Shown: positions 51,106-60,331 of the stretch, in pieces
Layout: each line of letters begins with the position of its first letter
Position numbering within the stretch: position 1 is the first letter of the stretch
Translations under genes and position numbers: made by a program
NCBI GenBank assembly: GCA_023455425.1
Contig: JAEYCM010000047.1
Location: 72,320 to 136,319, forward strand
Length of the DNA: 64,000 bases
From: Bacillota bacterium
Lineage (GTDB): Bacteria > Bacillota > Clostridia > Christensenellales > CAG-138
Reading direction: 5' to 3'
Notes under the pieces: generated by a model
The model's database searches: none
The model's input: the letters and a program-made list of their open reading frames with translations, nothing else
What the model was told of the DNA's origin: nothing

Positions 51106-52071
51106 ATGAAGGCAATCAAGAAGTTTGTAACCATAGCGGTCAGCGCGTTGCTGGTGCTTTCCGCGTTCGCGGGCTGCGCGCCTGCAGCCGAGACCCCCGC
51201 GGCGACCGAAGCGCCCGCGGCGACCGAAGCGCCTGCCGCAACCGAGGCGCCCGCGGCGACCGAAGCGCCTGTTTCCAGCTTTGACGCCACCCAGGATATC
51301 GTCGTTATCTCCCGTGAAGAAGGTTCCGGTACCCGCGGCGCGTTCATCGAACTCATGGGCGTAGAAGTAAAGAAGGATGACGGCACCAAAGAAGATATGA
51401 CCACCGTCGAAGCGCAGATCACCAACGATACCGCCGTCATGCTCACCACCGTTGCGGGCAATCCCTACGGCATCGGCTACATCTCCCTCGGTTCCCTCAA
51501 CGATACCGTGAAGGCCTTGCAGGTGGATGGCGTGGACGCCACCGTTGAAAACATCAAGTCCGGCACCTACAAGGTGTCCCGTCCGTTTAATATCGCCACC
51601 AAAGGCGAAGTGAGCGCGGCCGCGCAGGATTTCATCAACTTCATCATGAGCGCGGAAGGCCAGGAAGTGATCCTCGCCAACAAGTACATCAAGATCAATG
51701 ACGCCGCTCCCGCTTTTGCTCCCGCCGAAGCTTCCGGCAAGGTCGTTGTCGCCGGTTCCTCCTCCGTCACCCCGGTTATGGAAAAGCTGGTCGAAGCTTA
51801 CAACGCGATCAATGCGAACGTCACCGTCGAAATCCAGCAGAGCGACTCTTCCACCGGCATCAAGAGCGCCATTGACGGCACCTGCGACATCGGTATGGCT
51901 TCCCGCGAACTCAAGGACACCGAGCTTGCAGAAGGTCTCACCCCGACGGCCATCGCCATGGATGGCATCGCGGTCATCGTCAACAATGAAAACACCTTCG
52001 CCAACCTGACCTCCGACCAGATCCGCGCCATCTTCACCGGCGAGATCCTCAGCTGGAGCGAGGTTGCGTAA
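51106..52071 (+). CDS. pstS: Phosphate-binding lipoprotein PstS with circularly permuted halves
   Basis: 321 aa. Lipoprotein signal peptide (lipobox AFAGC near residue 21), then a linker with four tandem ATEAPA units. The body contains both PstS lobes' motifs, but in reverse order. First comes what is normally the C-terminal half (VVISREEGSGTRGAF, IGYISLGSLND and IATKGEVSAAAQDFINFIMS), then what is normally the N-terminal half (VVVAGSSSVTPVMEKLVEAY, IGMASRELKD, DGIAVIVNNEN and IFTGEILSWSEVA). The phosphate-loop motifs GSSSVTP and EGSGTRG are both intact, so binding is likely kept. First gene of the pst-pho operon. Confidence 0.9.
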   Translation: MKAIKKFVTIAVSALLVLSAFAGCAPAAETPAATEAPAATEAPAATEAPAATEAPVSSFDATQDIVVISREEGSGTRGAFIELMGVEVKKDDGTKEDMTTVEAQITNDTAVMLTTVAGNPYGIGYISLGSLNDTVKALQVDGVDATVENIKSGTYKVSRPFNIATKGEVSAAAQDFINFIMSAEGQEVILANKYIKINDAAPAFAPAEASGKVVVAGSSSVTPVMEKLVEAYNAINANVTVEIQQSDSSTGIKSAIDGTCDIGMASRELKDTELAEGLTPTAIAMDGIAVIVNNENTFANLTSDQIRAIFTGEILSWSEVA

Positions 52072-52237
52072 CGGGAACACAACAAATAAACGCCAGCGTA
52101 TGGCACTGTCTGCCGCCCGAAAAACGCCCCCGCGTTTTCGGGCGGCAAACGCGTACCATAAGATTGCTCCATGCAGATTTCTGCATATTGAAATAACCGA
52201 ATCCTAAGGAAAAAAGAAAACTAACGGGGGAATGTTC

Positions 52238-53089
52238 ATGAAAAAATGGAAGGAACCGGCCATGAAAGCCGTGTTCATCGCGGCGGCGGCCACCTCCATT
52301 CTCGCAGTGGGGCTCATCTGCGTATTCCTGTTCGCAAACGGGCTTCCCGCCATATTTGAAATCGGACCGGCCAATTTTCTGCTGGGGCGGACATGGAAGC
52401 CCGGAAACGATATTTACGGCATCTTTCCCATGATCGTGGGCAGCATCTATGTCACGGCCGGGGCCATGCTCATCGGCGTGCCCATCGGGTTACTGATGGC
52501 CATATTCATGGCGCGCTTTTGCCCGCGCTGGCTCTACCGTATCTTAAAACCTGCGACGGAGCTGCTTGCGGGCATTCCCTCCGTCGTGTACGGGTTTTTC
52601 GGCCTGGTGGTCATCGTGCCCTTCGTGCGGGACCAGTTTGGCGGAAGCGGCGCATCCATGCTGACGGCCTCGGTGCTCCTTGGTATTATGATATTGCCCA
52701 CCATCGTGGGCGTAGCGGAAAGCGCCATCCGCGCCGTGCCGGAAAGTTACTATGAAGGCTCGCTCGCTTTGGGCGCGACGCATGAGCGTAGCGTGTTTTC
52801 CACGCTGGTGCCCGCCGCAAAATCCGGCCTGTTTGCCGCGGTGGTGCTGGGCATGGGCCGTGCGGTGGGGGAGACTATGGCCGTCATTATGGTGGCCGGC
52901 AATCAGGCGCGCATGCCCGCGGGGATATTAAAGGGGCTGCGTACGCTTACGGCGAACATCGTCATTGAAATGGGGTACTCCGCGGATCTGCACCGCGAGG
53001 CGCTCATCGCGACTGCCGTCGTGCTCTTTCTCTTCATCCTGATCATCAACGGGCTGTTCTCCGCGCTCAAAAGGAGGTCGAGCCTATGA
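52238..53089 (+). CDS. pstC: Phosphate ABC transporter permease PstC
   Basis: 283 aa with about six helices. PstC hallmarks: FLLGRTWKPGNDIYGIFPMI, ATELLAGIPSVVYGFFGLVV and the coupling segment ESYYEGSLALGATHERS, then GRAVGETMAVIMVAGNQARM. ATG 52238 was chosen over 52232 because of spacing from GGGGG. Overlaps pstA by 4 bases. Confidence 0.96.
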   Translation: MKKWKEPAMKAVFIAAAATSILAVGLICVFLFANGLPAIFEIGPANFLLGRTWKPGNDIYGIFPMIVGSIYVTAGAMLIGVPIGLLMAIFMARFCPRWLYRILKPATELLAGIPSVVYGFFGLVVIVPFVRDQFGGSGASMLTASVLLGIMILPTIVGVAESAIRAVPESYYEGSLALGATHERSVFSTLVPAAKSGLFAAVVLGMGRAVGETMAVIMVAGNQARMPAGILKGLRTLTANIVIEMGYSADLHREALIATAVVLFLFILIINGLFSALKRRSSL

Positions 53090-53955
53090 CGGGAACGAAT
53101 GCTTCCTATTATAAAACCGTCGCGCATCCGGGCAGGGGAAAAGCCATCTTCCTGCGGGCATTGGTGTACCTTGCCGCGGTTGTTACCGTGACGGTGCTGC
53201 TGTTCCTGGTTGGGTATATTTTAGTCAAAGGCGTGCCGTATCTCACGCCGGACCTGTTTGCGTGGACGTATACGTCGGAGAACGTCTCCATGATGCCTGC
53301 CATCATCAACACCATATTGATGACGGTGCTTTCGCTTATTATCGCGGCGCCGCTTGGCATATTTGCCGCAGTCTACTTGGTGGAATACGCAAAGCGGGGC
53401 AACCGGTTTGTTTCTGCGGTGCGCGTCACGGCGGAGACGCTTGCGGGCATCCCCTCCATCGTATACGGTCTGTTTGGTCTCTTATTCTTTGTGACCCGCC
53501 TCCAGTGGGGCATGTCCCTGCTTGCGGGGGCGTTTACGCTGGCGGTCATGATTCTGCCGCTCATTATGCGCACTACCGAGGAGGCGTTAAAGGCAGTTCC
53601 CGACATGTACCGCGAAGGCAGCTTCGGCCTGGGTGCGGGGCGCTTAAGGACGGTGTTTTCCATCGTGCTGCCCGCGGCGGTGCCGGGCATACTCGCGGGC
53701 ATCATACTGGGTATCGGCCGCATCGTGGGGGAAACCGCGGCGCTCATCTATACGGCGGGCACTGTCGCCAAGGCGCCGGAGAACGTGTTCTCCTCCACCC
53801 GTACGCTTTCGGTGCATATGTATTCGCTCGCGCGCGAGGGGCTGCATATCAACGAGACATACGCGACGGCGGTGGTGCTGCTCGTTGTCGTGGTCGGGAT
53901 CAACGCGCTTTCCTCCATGGTGGCGCGCAGGCTCATCAAACGCAACGGAAGTTAG
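53086..53955 (+). CDS. pstA: Phosphate ABC transporter permease PstA
   Basis: 289 aa. Helical permease with TAETLAGIPSVVYG-like loop (here TAETLAGIPSIVYGLFGLLF), coupling segment VPDMYREGSFGLGAGRLRTV and GRIVGETAALIYTAGTVAKA. Forms the channel with PstC. ATGA overlap with pstC. Confidence 0.96.
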   Translation: MTGTNASYYKTVAHPGRGKAIFLRALVYLAAVVTVTVLLFLVGYILVKGVPYLTPDLFAWTYTSENVSMMPAIINTILMTVLSLIIAAPLGIFAAVYLVEYAKRGNRFVSAVRVTAETLAGIPSIVYGLFGLLFFVTRLQWGMSLLAGAFTLAVMILPLIMRTTEEALKAVPDMYREGSFGLGAGRLRTVFSIVLPAAVPGILAGIILGIGRIVGETAALIYTAGTVAKAPENVFSSTRTLSVHMYSLAREGLHINETYATAVVLLVVVVGINALSSMVARRLIKRNGS

Positions 53956-54015
53956 GCCCGGTTCCGAGCAACGCGCAACAACAAACAGGGGATAGAACCG
54001 GCGAAAGGAAGAACT

Positions 54016-54786
54016 ATGGAAAAGCAGAAGAAAAAAAACATCAAATTTGAGATAAAAGACCTTGATCTTTATTACGGCGCGTTCCAGGCGCTCAAAAAAG
54101 TGGGCATGTCGGTGGAGGAGCGCGAAATCACCGCGTTTATCGGGCCTTCCGGCTGTGGCAAGTCCACGCTGTTAAAAACGCTCAATCGCATGAACGATCT
54201 GGTGGAAGGCTGCCGGATCGAGGGCAGGGTGGCGCTTGATGGCGAGGATATCTACGGCAGCATGGACGTCAACCTCTTAAGAAAGCGGGTGGGCATGGTA
54301 TTCCAAAAGCCCAATCCGTTCCCCATGAGCGTGTATGATAACATCGCCTATGGCCCGCGTACCCATGGCATACGCGCTAAAGCGAAGCTTGACGATATTG
54401 TAGAAAAGTCGCTCACCAACGCCGCGATCTGGGATGAATTGAAGGACCGGCTCAAAAAGAGCGCGCTTGGCCTTTCCGGCGGGCAGCAGCAGCGCCTGTG
54501 CATCGCCAGAGCGCTCGCGGTGGAACCGGAGGTGCTGCTCATGGATGAGCCCACCAGCGCCCTCGACCCGATTTCCACCTCAAAAATCGAAGACCTTGCT
54601 GTGGAATTAAAGTCAAAATATACTATAATCATCGTAACGCACAACATGCAGCAGGCCGCGCGCATTTCCGATAAAACGGCGTTCTTTCTGCTGGGCGAGG
54701 TCATAGAGTACGGGGAGACGGAACAGCTCTTTTCCATGCCGAAGGATAAGCGGACAGAGGACTATATCACGGGGAGGTTTGGCTGA
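54016..54786 (+). CDS. pstB: Phosphate ABC transporter ATP-binding protein PstB
   Basis: 256 aa. Walker A GPSGCGKSTLLKTLNRMND, the Q-loop GMVFQKPNPFPMSVYDNIAY typical of PstB, the ABC signature LSGGQQQRLCIARALAV and Walker B VLLMDEPTSALDP, followed by the His in VTHNMQQAARISD. Stop overlaps phoU start by one base. Confidence 0.98.
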   Translation: MEKQKKKNIKFEIKDLDLYYGAFQALKKVGMSVEEREITAFIGPSGCGKSTLLKTLNRMNDLVEGCRIEGRVALDGEDIYGSMDVNLLRKRVGMVFQKPNPFPMSVYDNIAYGPRTHGIRAKAKLDDIVEKSLTNAAIWDELKDRLKKSALGLSGGQQQRLCIARALAVEPEVLLMDEPTSALDPISTSKIEDLAVELKSKYTIIIVTHNMQQAARISDKTAFFLLGEVIEYGETEQLFSMPKDKRTEDYITGRFG

Positions 54787-55442
54787 TGCGGAATAAATTC
54801 GACGAACAGTTGGAGCAACTCAACAAAGAACTCATTGAAATGGGCGGGCTCATCGAGCAGGCCATCCAGAACGCCTGTGCGGCGCTGCGGTCCCATAACG
54901 CGCAGCTTGCCAAGGAGGCCATCAAGTTCGACCATGAGATCGATGAAAAAGAGCGCCGCATTGAAGGCCTGTGCCTGCGGCTTCTCTTACAGCAGCAGCC
55001 GGTGGCGCGGGATTTGCGGCTTATTTCCGCCGCGCTCAAAATGATTACGGATATGGAGCGTATCGGCGACCAGGCGGCGGATATTTCTGAAATTGTGCTG
55101 GTTATGGATGAAAACTTTGACCATGTCCAGCCGGAAGAAATCCCGCTCATGGCGGACGCCACCATCGCCATGGTCACGAACAGCATCGATGCGTTCGTAA
55201 GCCGGGACGAGGCGCTTGCCCGGCAGGTCATCAAGGCGGACGACGAGGTGGACGACCGCTTCCTGCAGGTTCGCGCCAAACTGATCGAGCGCATTACGGC
55301 GGACCCGCATTCGGCGGAGCACGCGCTGGACCTGTTTATGATCACAAAATATCTCGAACGCATTGGCGACCATGCGGTCAATATTGCGGAATGGGTGCTG
55401 TTCTCCATTACCGGCATCCATGTATCGTCGGAAATGGAATGA
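54786..55442 (+). CDS. phoU: Phosphate signalling protein PhoU
   Basis: 218 aa, two three-helix PhoU repeats. The metal-binding ExxxDxxx patterns are seen in RDLRLISAALKMITDMERIG DQAADI and its second-repeat match FMITKYLERIGDHAVNIAEW. PhoU links transporter activity with the histidine kinase and curbs phosphate uptake. TGATG junction with pstB. Confidence 0.96.
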   Translation: MRNKFDEQLEQLNKELIEMGGLIEQAIQNACAALRSHNAQLAKEAIKFDHEIDEKERRIEGLCLRLLLQQQPVARDLRLISAALKMITDMERIGDQAADISEIVLVMDENFDHVQPEEIPLMADATIAMVTNSIDAFVSRDEALARQVIKADDEVDDRFLQVRAKLIERITADPHSAEHALDLFMITKYLERIGDHAVNIAEWVLFSITGIHVSSEME

Positions 55443-55476
55443 GTCAGGGCGGGCGCGAGGCGAAAAAGGAGACGGC

Positions 55477-56145
55477 ATGATTTATTATGTAGAGGATGAA
55501 ACCAATATCCGGGAACTTGTGCTCTATACGCTTGCGCAGACCGGCTTTGAGGCGCGCGGCTTTGAAAACGCGGAGCAGTTTTGGCAGGCGATGGACGACG
55601 CGCCGCCGGAGCTTATTCTGTTGGATGTAATGCTGCCCGGCGAAGATGGGATTTCCATCTTGAAGCGTCTGCGCGGCACGGACGCCACAAAAGGTATTCC
55701 CGTTATCCTGTTGACCGCGCGCGGCGCGGAATACGATAAGGTGACGGGCCTTGATAACGGCGCTGACGATTATATTACAAAACCCTTTGGCATGATGGAG
55801 CTGATCTCCCGCATCAAGGCGGTGCTGCGGCGCTCCTCCCCCAAGGAGCTCACGGATATCCTTTCGATCGACGAGCTTATTATGAATACGGAAAAGCACA
55901 CCGTCGCCAGTGCGGGAACAAACGTTATTCTTTCCTTCAAGGAGTTTTCGCTGCTGCGGTTTTTGATGGAAAATCGCGGGCGCGTGTTCACGCGGGACCG
56001 GCTGCTGACTGCCGTTTGGGGGTATGATTACGCGGGCGGCACCCGCACCGTGGATGTGCACATTCAGACGTTACGGCAGAAATTGGGGGACTGCGCCTAT
56101 ATTATTGAAACTGTTCGCGGCGTTGGCTACCGCGCAAAGGAGTAA
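55477..56145 (+). CDS. phoB: OmpR/PhoB-family response regulator
   Basis: 222 aa. Receiver domain with acidic pair near the start (YYVEDETN), phospho-acceptor Asp50 in LILLDVMLPGEDG and the Lys in ADDYITKPFGMME. The C-terminal winged helix has SFKEFSLLRFLMENRGRVFT then LLTAVWGYDYAGGTRTVDVH and VRGVGYRAKE. By position it is the phosphate-starvation regulator (PhoB/PhoP type). ATG at 55477 after AAAAGGAG. Confidence 0.93.
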   Translation: MIYYVEDETNIRELVLYTLAQTGFEARGFENAEQFWQAMDDAPPELILLDVMLPGEDGISILKRLRGTDATKGIPVILLTARGAEYDKVTGLDNGADDYITKPFGMMELISRIKAVLRRSSPKELTDILSIDELIMNTEKHTVASAGTNVILSFKEFSLLRFLMENRGRVFTRDRLLTAVWGYDYAGGTRTVDVHIQTLRQKLGDCAYIIETVRGVGYRAKE

Positions 56146-56153
56146 AAAGCAAT

Positions 56154-57842
56154 ATGCAAAAGACCGTCAACCGTTACATGGTGCTGCTTTCGATTGCCTG
56201 CGTGCTTATTTTGGCGCTTTTGACGCTCGGCGTGTTCTATGGCGTGCTGACCGGGCAATTGCGGCAGGAGCAGCGGAGCGAGGCGGGCTATGTTTCGGCC
56301 GGCATGCAGCTCTTAGGCGATGAAGCGTATCTCAACCAGGTCCGGCAGGTGGACAATACGCGCCTGACGCTGATTTCTGCTGACGGTACGGTGCGCTACG
56401 ACAGCGACGCAAACCCCGCCCAAATGGAAAACCACGGCGACAGGCCGGAGGTCATCGCGGCGCTTGCAAAAGGGGCGGGGGAGAGCACCCGGCCTTCTGA
56501 AACCATTGGAAAAGAAACGCTCTACTACGCCAAAAGGCTTCCGGACGGCAGCGTGCTGCGCCTTGCGGATACGCAGGCAAGCGTCTGGGGCATCCTGTGG
56601 CGGATGCTTCCCGCGGTGATTGGTACGCTTGTTTTGACGCTCATTATTTGCGTGCTGCTCGCCAAACGCATGACGCGGCATGTCATTTCTCCGCTCAATG
56701 CGCTTGATCTGGATGATCCGCTCAACAACGAAATTTACGATGAGCTTTCCCCGTTGCTATCGCGGCTGGAGGCGCAAAAGCGGCAGATCGCTTCCCAGAT
56801 GCGGGAACTGACCGCAAGGAGCGACGAGTTTTCCGCCATCGCCCACAACATGCGCGAAGGGCTGCTGGTATTAAATGCTCATGGCATTATCCTTACCATC
56901 AACCGCAGCGCACAGCGCCTGTTCCGGGCGGACAGCAAGACCTGCACGGGCAAGCATATGCTCACTGTGGACCGCAGCCTCAAGCTGCAGACGGCGGTGG
57001 AACAGGCCGCAAAGGGGACGCCTGCCGAGCAGGTGATCCAATTAAACGGCCGGAGCTACCAGCTCATTGCAAGCCCGGTGCGCGAGCGCGCGGCGGTCAC
57101 CGGCGTGGTGGTGCTCATTATGGATTTTACCGAGCGGGAAGAGCAGGAGCGCATGCGGCGGGAGTTTTCCGCCAACGTCTCGCATGAGCTGAAAACGCCG
57201 CTGACCTCCATTTCCGGCTATGCGGAGATCATGAAGGACGGTCTGGTAAAGCCGGAGGATATGCAGGGCTTTGCCCGGCGTATCCATGAGGAAAGCACCC
57301 GCCTCATTGCCCTGGTGGAGGATACCATACGGCTTTCCCGCCTGGATGAAGGCGCGGGCAACTTGCCGTTTGAGCGTGTGGAGCTTCTTTCTCTTGCAAA
57401 CGGCGTAAAAGAGCGGCTGCTGCCTGTAGCGCAGACGAAGGACGTCACGTTGCGCGTGGAAGGGGAGCGGGCGGAAATCGACGGTGTGAAGCAGGTGCTT
57501 GAGGAAATCCTCTATAATCTGTGCGATAACGGTATCCGTTACAACAAAGAAGGCGGCAGCGTGACGCTTGCGGTGCTGCCCCAGGCGGATGGGCGCGTCA
57601 ACGTCACGGTTTCCGATACCGGCATCGGCATCCCGCCGGAGCATCAGAACCGCGTGTTTGAACGCTTTTACCGCGTGGACCAGAGCCATTCCAAGGAGAC
57701 CGGCGGCACGGGCCTGGGCCTTGCCATTGTCAAGCGCGGCGCGCTGATGCACGGGGCCAAGCTTTCCCTGGAAAGCACGGTCGATAAAGGTACCGGCATC
57801 ACTGTCAGATTCCCCGCGCCCGCTGCGCGGGAACGGCAGTAA
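56154..57842 (+). CDS. phoR: PhoR-like sensor histidine kinase
   Basis: 562 aa. Two membrane helices (about 8-30 and 150-172) flank an extracellular domain of about 120 residues, and a PAS domain lies around 230-335. HisKA H-box FSANVSHELKTPLTSISGYA (His344). ATPase boxes: NLCDNGIRYN, DTGIGIPPEHQ, FYRVDQSHSKETGGTGLGL. Partner of the PhoB-like regulator just upstream. Confidence 0.95.
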   Translation: MQKTVNRYMVLLSIACVLILALLTLGVFYGVLTGQLRQEQRSEAGYVSAGMQLLGDEAYLNQVRQVDNTRLTLISADGTVRYDSDANPAQMENHGDRPEVIAALAKGAGESTRPSETIGKETLYYAKRLPDGSVLRLADTQASVWGILWRMLPAVIGTLVLTLIICVLLAKRMTRHVISPLNALDLDDPLNNEIYDELSPLLSRLEAQKRQIASQMRELTARSDEFSAIAHNMREGLLVLNAHGIILTINRSAQRLFRADSKTCTGKHMLTVDRSLKLQTAVEQAAKGTPAEQVIQLNGRSYQLIASPVRERAAVTGVVVLIMDFTEREEQERMRREFSANVSHELKTPLTSISGYAEIMKDGLVKPEDMQGFARRIHEESTRLIALVEDTIRLSRLDEGAGNLPFERVELLSLANGVKERLLPVAQTKDVTLRVEGERAEIDGVKQVLEEILYNLCDNGIRYNKEGGSVTLAVLPQADGRVNVTVSDTGIGIPPEHQNRVFERFYRVDQSHSKETGGTGLGLAIVKRGALMHGAKLSLESTVDKGTGITVRFPAPAARERQ

Positions 57843-57904
57843 GAAACAGTAAAAAGTCTGTGCGGAATGCTTGCAAAACGGCACGCTCCCTGATAAAATA
57901 TATA

Positions 57905-58060
57905 TGATGCTTCGGGGCGGGGTGTAATTCCCCACCGGCGGTGATGCGGCAGGGTTCAAAGCCTGCTTTGCTAAGCCCGCGACCCCTGTTTACAGGGTTG
58001 AGCCAATGAGATTTTGGCGCCGACGGTATAGTCCGGATGGAAGAAGCGCGACGAGTCTTT
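57905..58060 (+). ncRNA. FMN riboswitch (RFN element)
   Basis: Classical RFN pattern: TTCGGGGCGGGGTGTAATTC at 57911, CCCCACCGGCGGTGATG, AAAGCCTGC, AGCCCGCGACCC, a variable stem, GAGCCAATGAGATTTTGGCGC and CCGACGGTATAGTCCGGATG, then GAAGAAGCG. It binds FMN and represses riboflavin genes. It leads ribU. Confidence 0.96.
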
Positions 58061-58092
58061 TTTATCGCCGCACTTGTTTTTCAAACGCGCCG

Positions 58093-58114
58093 CAGCAGCG
58101 GGGTGTTTTTTGTT
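58093..58114 (+). terminator. Terminator in the FMN riboswitch expression platform
   Basis: CCGC-AGCA-GCGG small stem, then GGTGTTTTTTG at 58104-58114. Lies about 80 bases upstream of the ribU start. Stem is short but the T-run is good. Confidence 0.5.
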
Positions 58115-58192
58115 GCTTACAGATCAATGCCCTTGCTGCAATGGAGCGAGAAAAGCCGGGAAGCATACATTTTTTAAACGGAGTGTTGCAAC

Positions 58193-58774
58193 ATGAAACG
58201 GGAAAACACAAACAGGCTGGTCCACTTGGGGATGCTGGCGGGGCTTTCGCTGCTGCTTGTCTACCTCATCCATTTCCCCATCTTCCCCGGCGCGACGTTT
58301 TTGGAGTATGACATGGCGGATGTCCCCATCCTCATCGGCACGTTCCTGTATGGTCCGCTGTGGGGGCTTGCGCTTACCGCCGTGGTGAGCGTACTCCAAT
58401 GGCTGCTCATTTCCCCGGCCAGCGGATGGATCGGCGCGCTGATGCATTTTTGCGCCACCGGCACGTTCGTGCTTGCGGCAGGCCTTATCTACAGCCGCCT
58501 GCACTCCCGCAAGGGCGCGGTCATTGGCCTTATTTCCGGGGCTGTGGGCATGATTTTGATGATGATCCCTTTAAACCTCATATTCACCGTCCATTTCATG
58601 GGCGTGCCGCGCCAGGCGGTGGTGGATATGCTCGCTCCCATCATCATTCCCTTCAATGCCATCAAGACTGTGGCCAACGGCACGTTGACGTTCCTCCTTT
58701 ACAAATCCGTTGCGCGGGTGCTGCGGCTTGAGCGCGTGGAAACGCCTGCCCCCGCGGTACAGAAGGCCAAGTAA
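58193..58774 (+). CDS. ribU: Riboflavin ECF transporter S component RibU
   Basis: 193 aa with six hydrophobic helices. Substrate-binding signature FLEYDMADVPILIGTFLYGP and the helix with GLISGAVGMILMMIPLNLIF are typical of RibU. It takes up riboflavin with the shared EcfAA'T module encoded elsewhere. Controlled by the FMN riboswitch just upstream. A short ribosome site lies before ATG 58193. Confidence 0.94.
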   Translation: MKRENTNRLVHLGMLAGLSLLLVYLIHFPIFPGATFLEYDMADVPILIGTFLYGPLWGLALTAVVSVLQWLLISPASGWIGALMHFCATGTFVLAAGLIYSRLHSRKGAVIGLISGAVGMILMMIPLNLIFTVHFMGVPRQAVVDMLAPIIIPFNAIKTVANGTLTFLLYKSVARVLRLERVETPAPAVQKAK

Positions 58775-58796
58775 ACATAAGACCAGAGACAACCGG

Positions 58797-58823
58797 GCCG
58801 GAGCAAACGCTCCGGCTTTTTTT
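58797..58823 (+). terminator. Terminator of ribU
   Basis: GCCGGAGC (58797-58804) pairs with GCTCCGGC (58809-58816), followed by seven T. Confidence 0.88.
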
Positions 58824-58915
58824 GTATTGGGATAAAACATTGCTTGCGAACAAATGAGCGAAAGCGTATACTGGAAATGACCCCATATATATGCATTTCA
58901 TGAAGGAGCTTCAGC

Positions 58916-59434
58916 ATGCGTCGAAAAGAATGTATCGCCGTATTAAAAGAGAGCCCAACGCCAACCAGATGGATGCAGGCGTATATCTCCATTTACCTGA
59001 TTGCATTGTTTGTTCAGACGGCAATCTTTGATCTGCGCATGTTGCTTCCGGTATTGTCTGGGAGGATCGGTCTGGCATCAGAAACATTCATACCTATAGT
59101 CGTCGTGGCTGCTGTGGGGCTGGCGCTTATGGTTTGCACGGTACTTGCCTATATGTATATGATAAACCTTCGCCCGAGCGGATTTGGATGGGGTGTTGCA
59201 CATCTGATACTTTGTGTGATTTTCTGGGCAGTAAACGCCTCGATCAATATTGGGTTTTGGTACAATTCGGGAGCGTCCGGATACGTGCTGTATGCCGTGA
59301 TCTTTTTTGTGATTTATGCAGGCGGATGGGTAGTGCCGAATTATCTGTATTTTCGTAAGCGCAGGGCATTGTTCAGGGCATATACGCCTCGAGAAATTGC
59401 CTATGCTATGGGACAGTGGCATTCGCTTTCCTAG
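58916..59434 (+). CDS. Four-helix membrane protein (DUF2569-like), paralogue A
   Basis: 172 aa. Four predicted helices. It ends with PNYLYFRKRRALFRAYTPRE, a motif shared with the next gene (PNLIYFKKRKHLFRPYTTAE), so both are one family, resembling DUF2569-type membrane proteins. No function known. The region from here to about 61.8 kb is more AT-rich than the rest. Confidence 0.6.
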   Translation: MRRKECIAVLKESPTPTRWMQAYISIYLIALFVQTAIFDLRMLLPVLSGRIGLASETFIPIVVVAAVGLALMVCTVLAYMYMINLRPSGFGWGVAHLILCVIFWAVNASINIGFWYNSGASGYVLYAVIFFVIYAGGWVVPNYLYFRKRRALFRAYTPREIAYAMGQWHSLS

Positions 59435-59487
59435 TTTATCCGCGTTGGCAGAACAAATTGACCAGTACAGAACAGGAGTAAAAAGAT

Positions 59488-60156
59488 ATGACCAACGCCG
59501 GTATCAAAGCTGTGCTAAAGAAGGCGATGATTGACAACGAGCAGGTCTCCACCGCATGGATGGGTTTCTATCTGAACGTATATTTGTACTTGGTGCTTGT
59601 TACGAACATATTGGTGATCCCCAATGCGCTTTCCGGCTTGTATAGTATCCCTAAATGGGTTGGAGAGCAAAACATTCTGGAGCTTGCATTGTTTTTTATA
59701 AAGGCGCTTATTGGCATTTCCGCAATCGGTACGTTTATTGAACTTCGCGATTTTACCCAACGTGGGTACAAATGGAATGTTGTCTATCTATGCAGCTTTT
59801 TTGTTGCGATGTCTCTGTCTGCACTTTCCACCTGGCTTGAACGTGACCCCGGTGTAAACATAAAGATTGGTACTCTGATTACCTCACAACAGCCGATATT
59901 GATATTTTGGGTCATCCCCAACCTCATTTATTTTAAAAAGCGCAAGCATCTGTTCCGCCCCTATACCACGGCGGAGGTGGCGGCTGCTCTTAAAGGTGAA
60001 CCGCCAACCCCCGCGCTGCCCATCCGCAAGCCCTGCCACTTTAAGCCTAGTAAGGCGAAGGTGAATATCAACAGACTTACTGCGGCGCAAGATGAAAGGA
60101 GAGAGACGAGGTTTACTCGAATGATGAAACAGCACAAACAGACACAGGAACACTAA
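59488..60156 (+). CDS. Four-helix membrane protein (DUF2569-like), paralogue B
   Basis: 222 aa. Same layout as the preceding gene (four helices, then PNLIYFKKRKHLFRPYTTAE) with an extra basic C-terminal tail of about 50 residues (KPCHFKPSKAKVNINRL). AGGAGT ribosome site. The stop codon lies in the loop of a 14-bp inverted repeat, and a short duplicated remnant follows. Confidence 0.6.
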   Translation: MTNAGIKAVLKKAMIDNEQVSTAWMGFYLNVYLYLVLVTNILVIPNALSGLYSIPKWVGEQNILELALFFIKALIGISAIGTFIELRDFTQRGYKWNVVYLCSFFVAMSLSALSTWLERDPGVNIKIGTLITSQQPILIFWVIPNLIYFKKRKHLFRPYTTAEVAAALKGEPPTPALPIRKPCHFKPSKAKVNINRLTAAQDERRETRFTRMMKQHKQTQEH

Positions 60157-60173
60157 CAGTCGAGTAAACCTCG
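60107..60173. repeat. 14-bp inverted repeat flanking the end of paralogue B
   Basis: CGAGGTTTACTCGA at 60107-60120 and its exact complement TCGAGTAAACCTCG at 60160-60173, separated by 39 bases that contain the stop codon. No T-run. May be an RNA hairpin or the scar of a lost element. Confidence 0.6.
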
Positions 60174-60177
60174 AGGC

Positions 60178-60226
60178 ATGGTGGCTGCCATTAAGGGCGA
60201 ACCGCCAGCCTTGCCGCTATATGCCT
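60178..60226 (+). pseudogene. Remnant duplicating the end of paralogue B
   Basis: The frame MVAAIKGEPPALPLYA-stop closely matches VAAALKGEPPTPALPI inside paralogue B (about 59977-60024), and the following CCTAGTAAAGCAGG matches CCTAGTAAGGCGAA. It is the leftover of a third family copy or of a local duplication. Confidence 0.5.
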
Positions 60227-60331
60227 AGTAAAGCAGGTAAATACGCAAAATTAGTTAACACATGAGCAGATGATTAATTGTCATAGTGAATATACCATGG
60301 ATCGCAGGAACCAAGCCTGCTGATCCCAACT

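Noticed and set aside
51019..52080. 353-codon minus-strand frame opposite pstS
   Set aside because: Gly/Asp-rich shadow of the pstS coding sequence.
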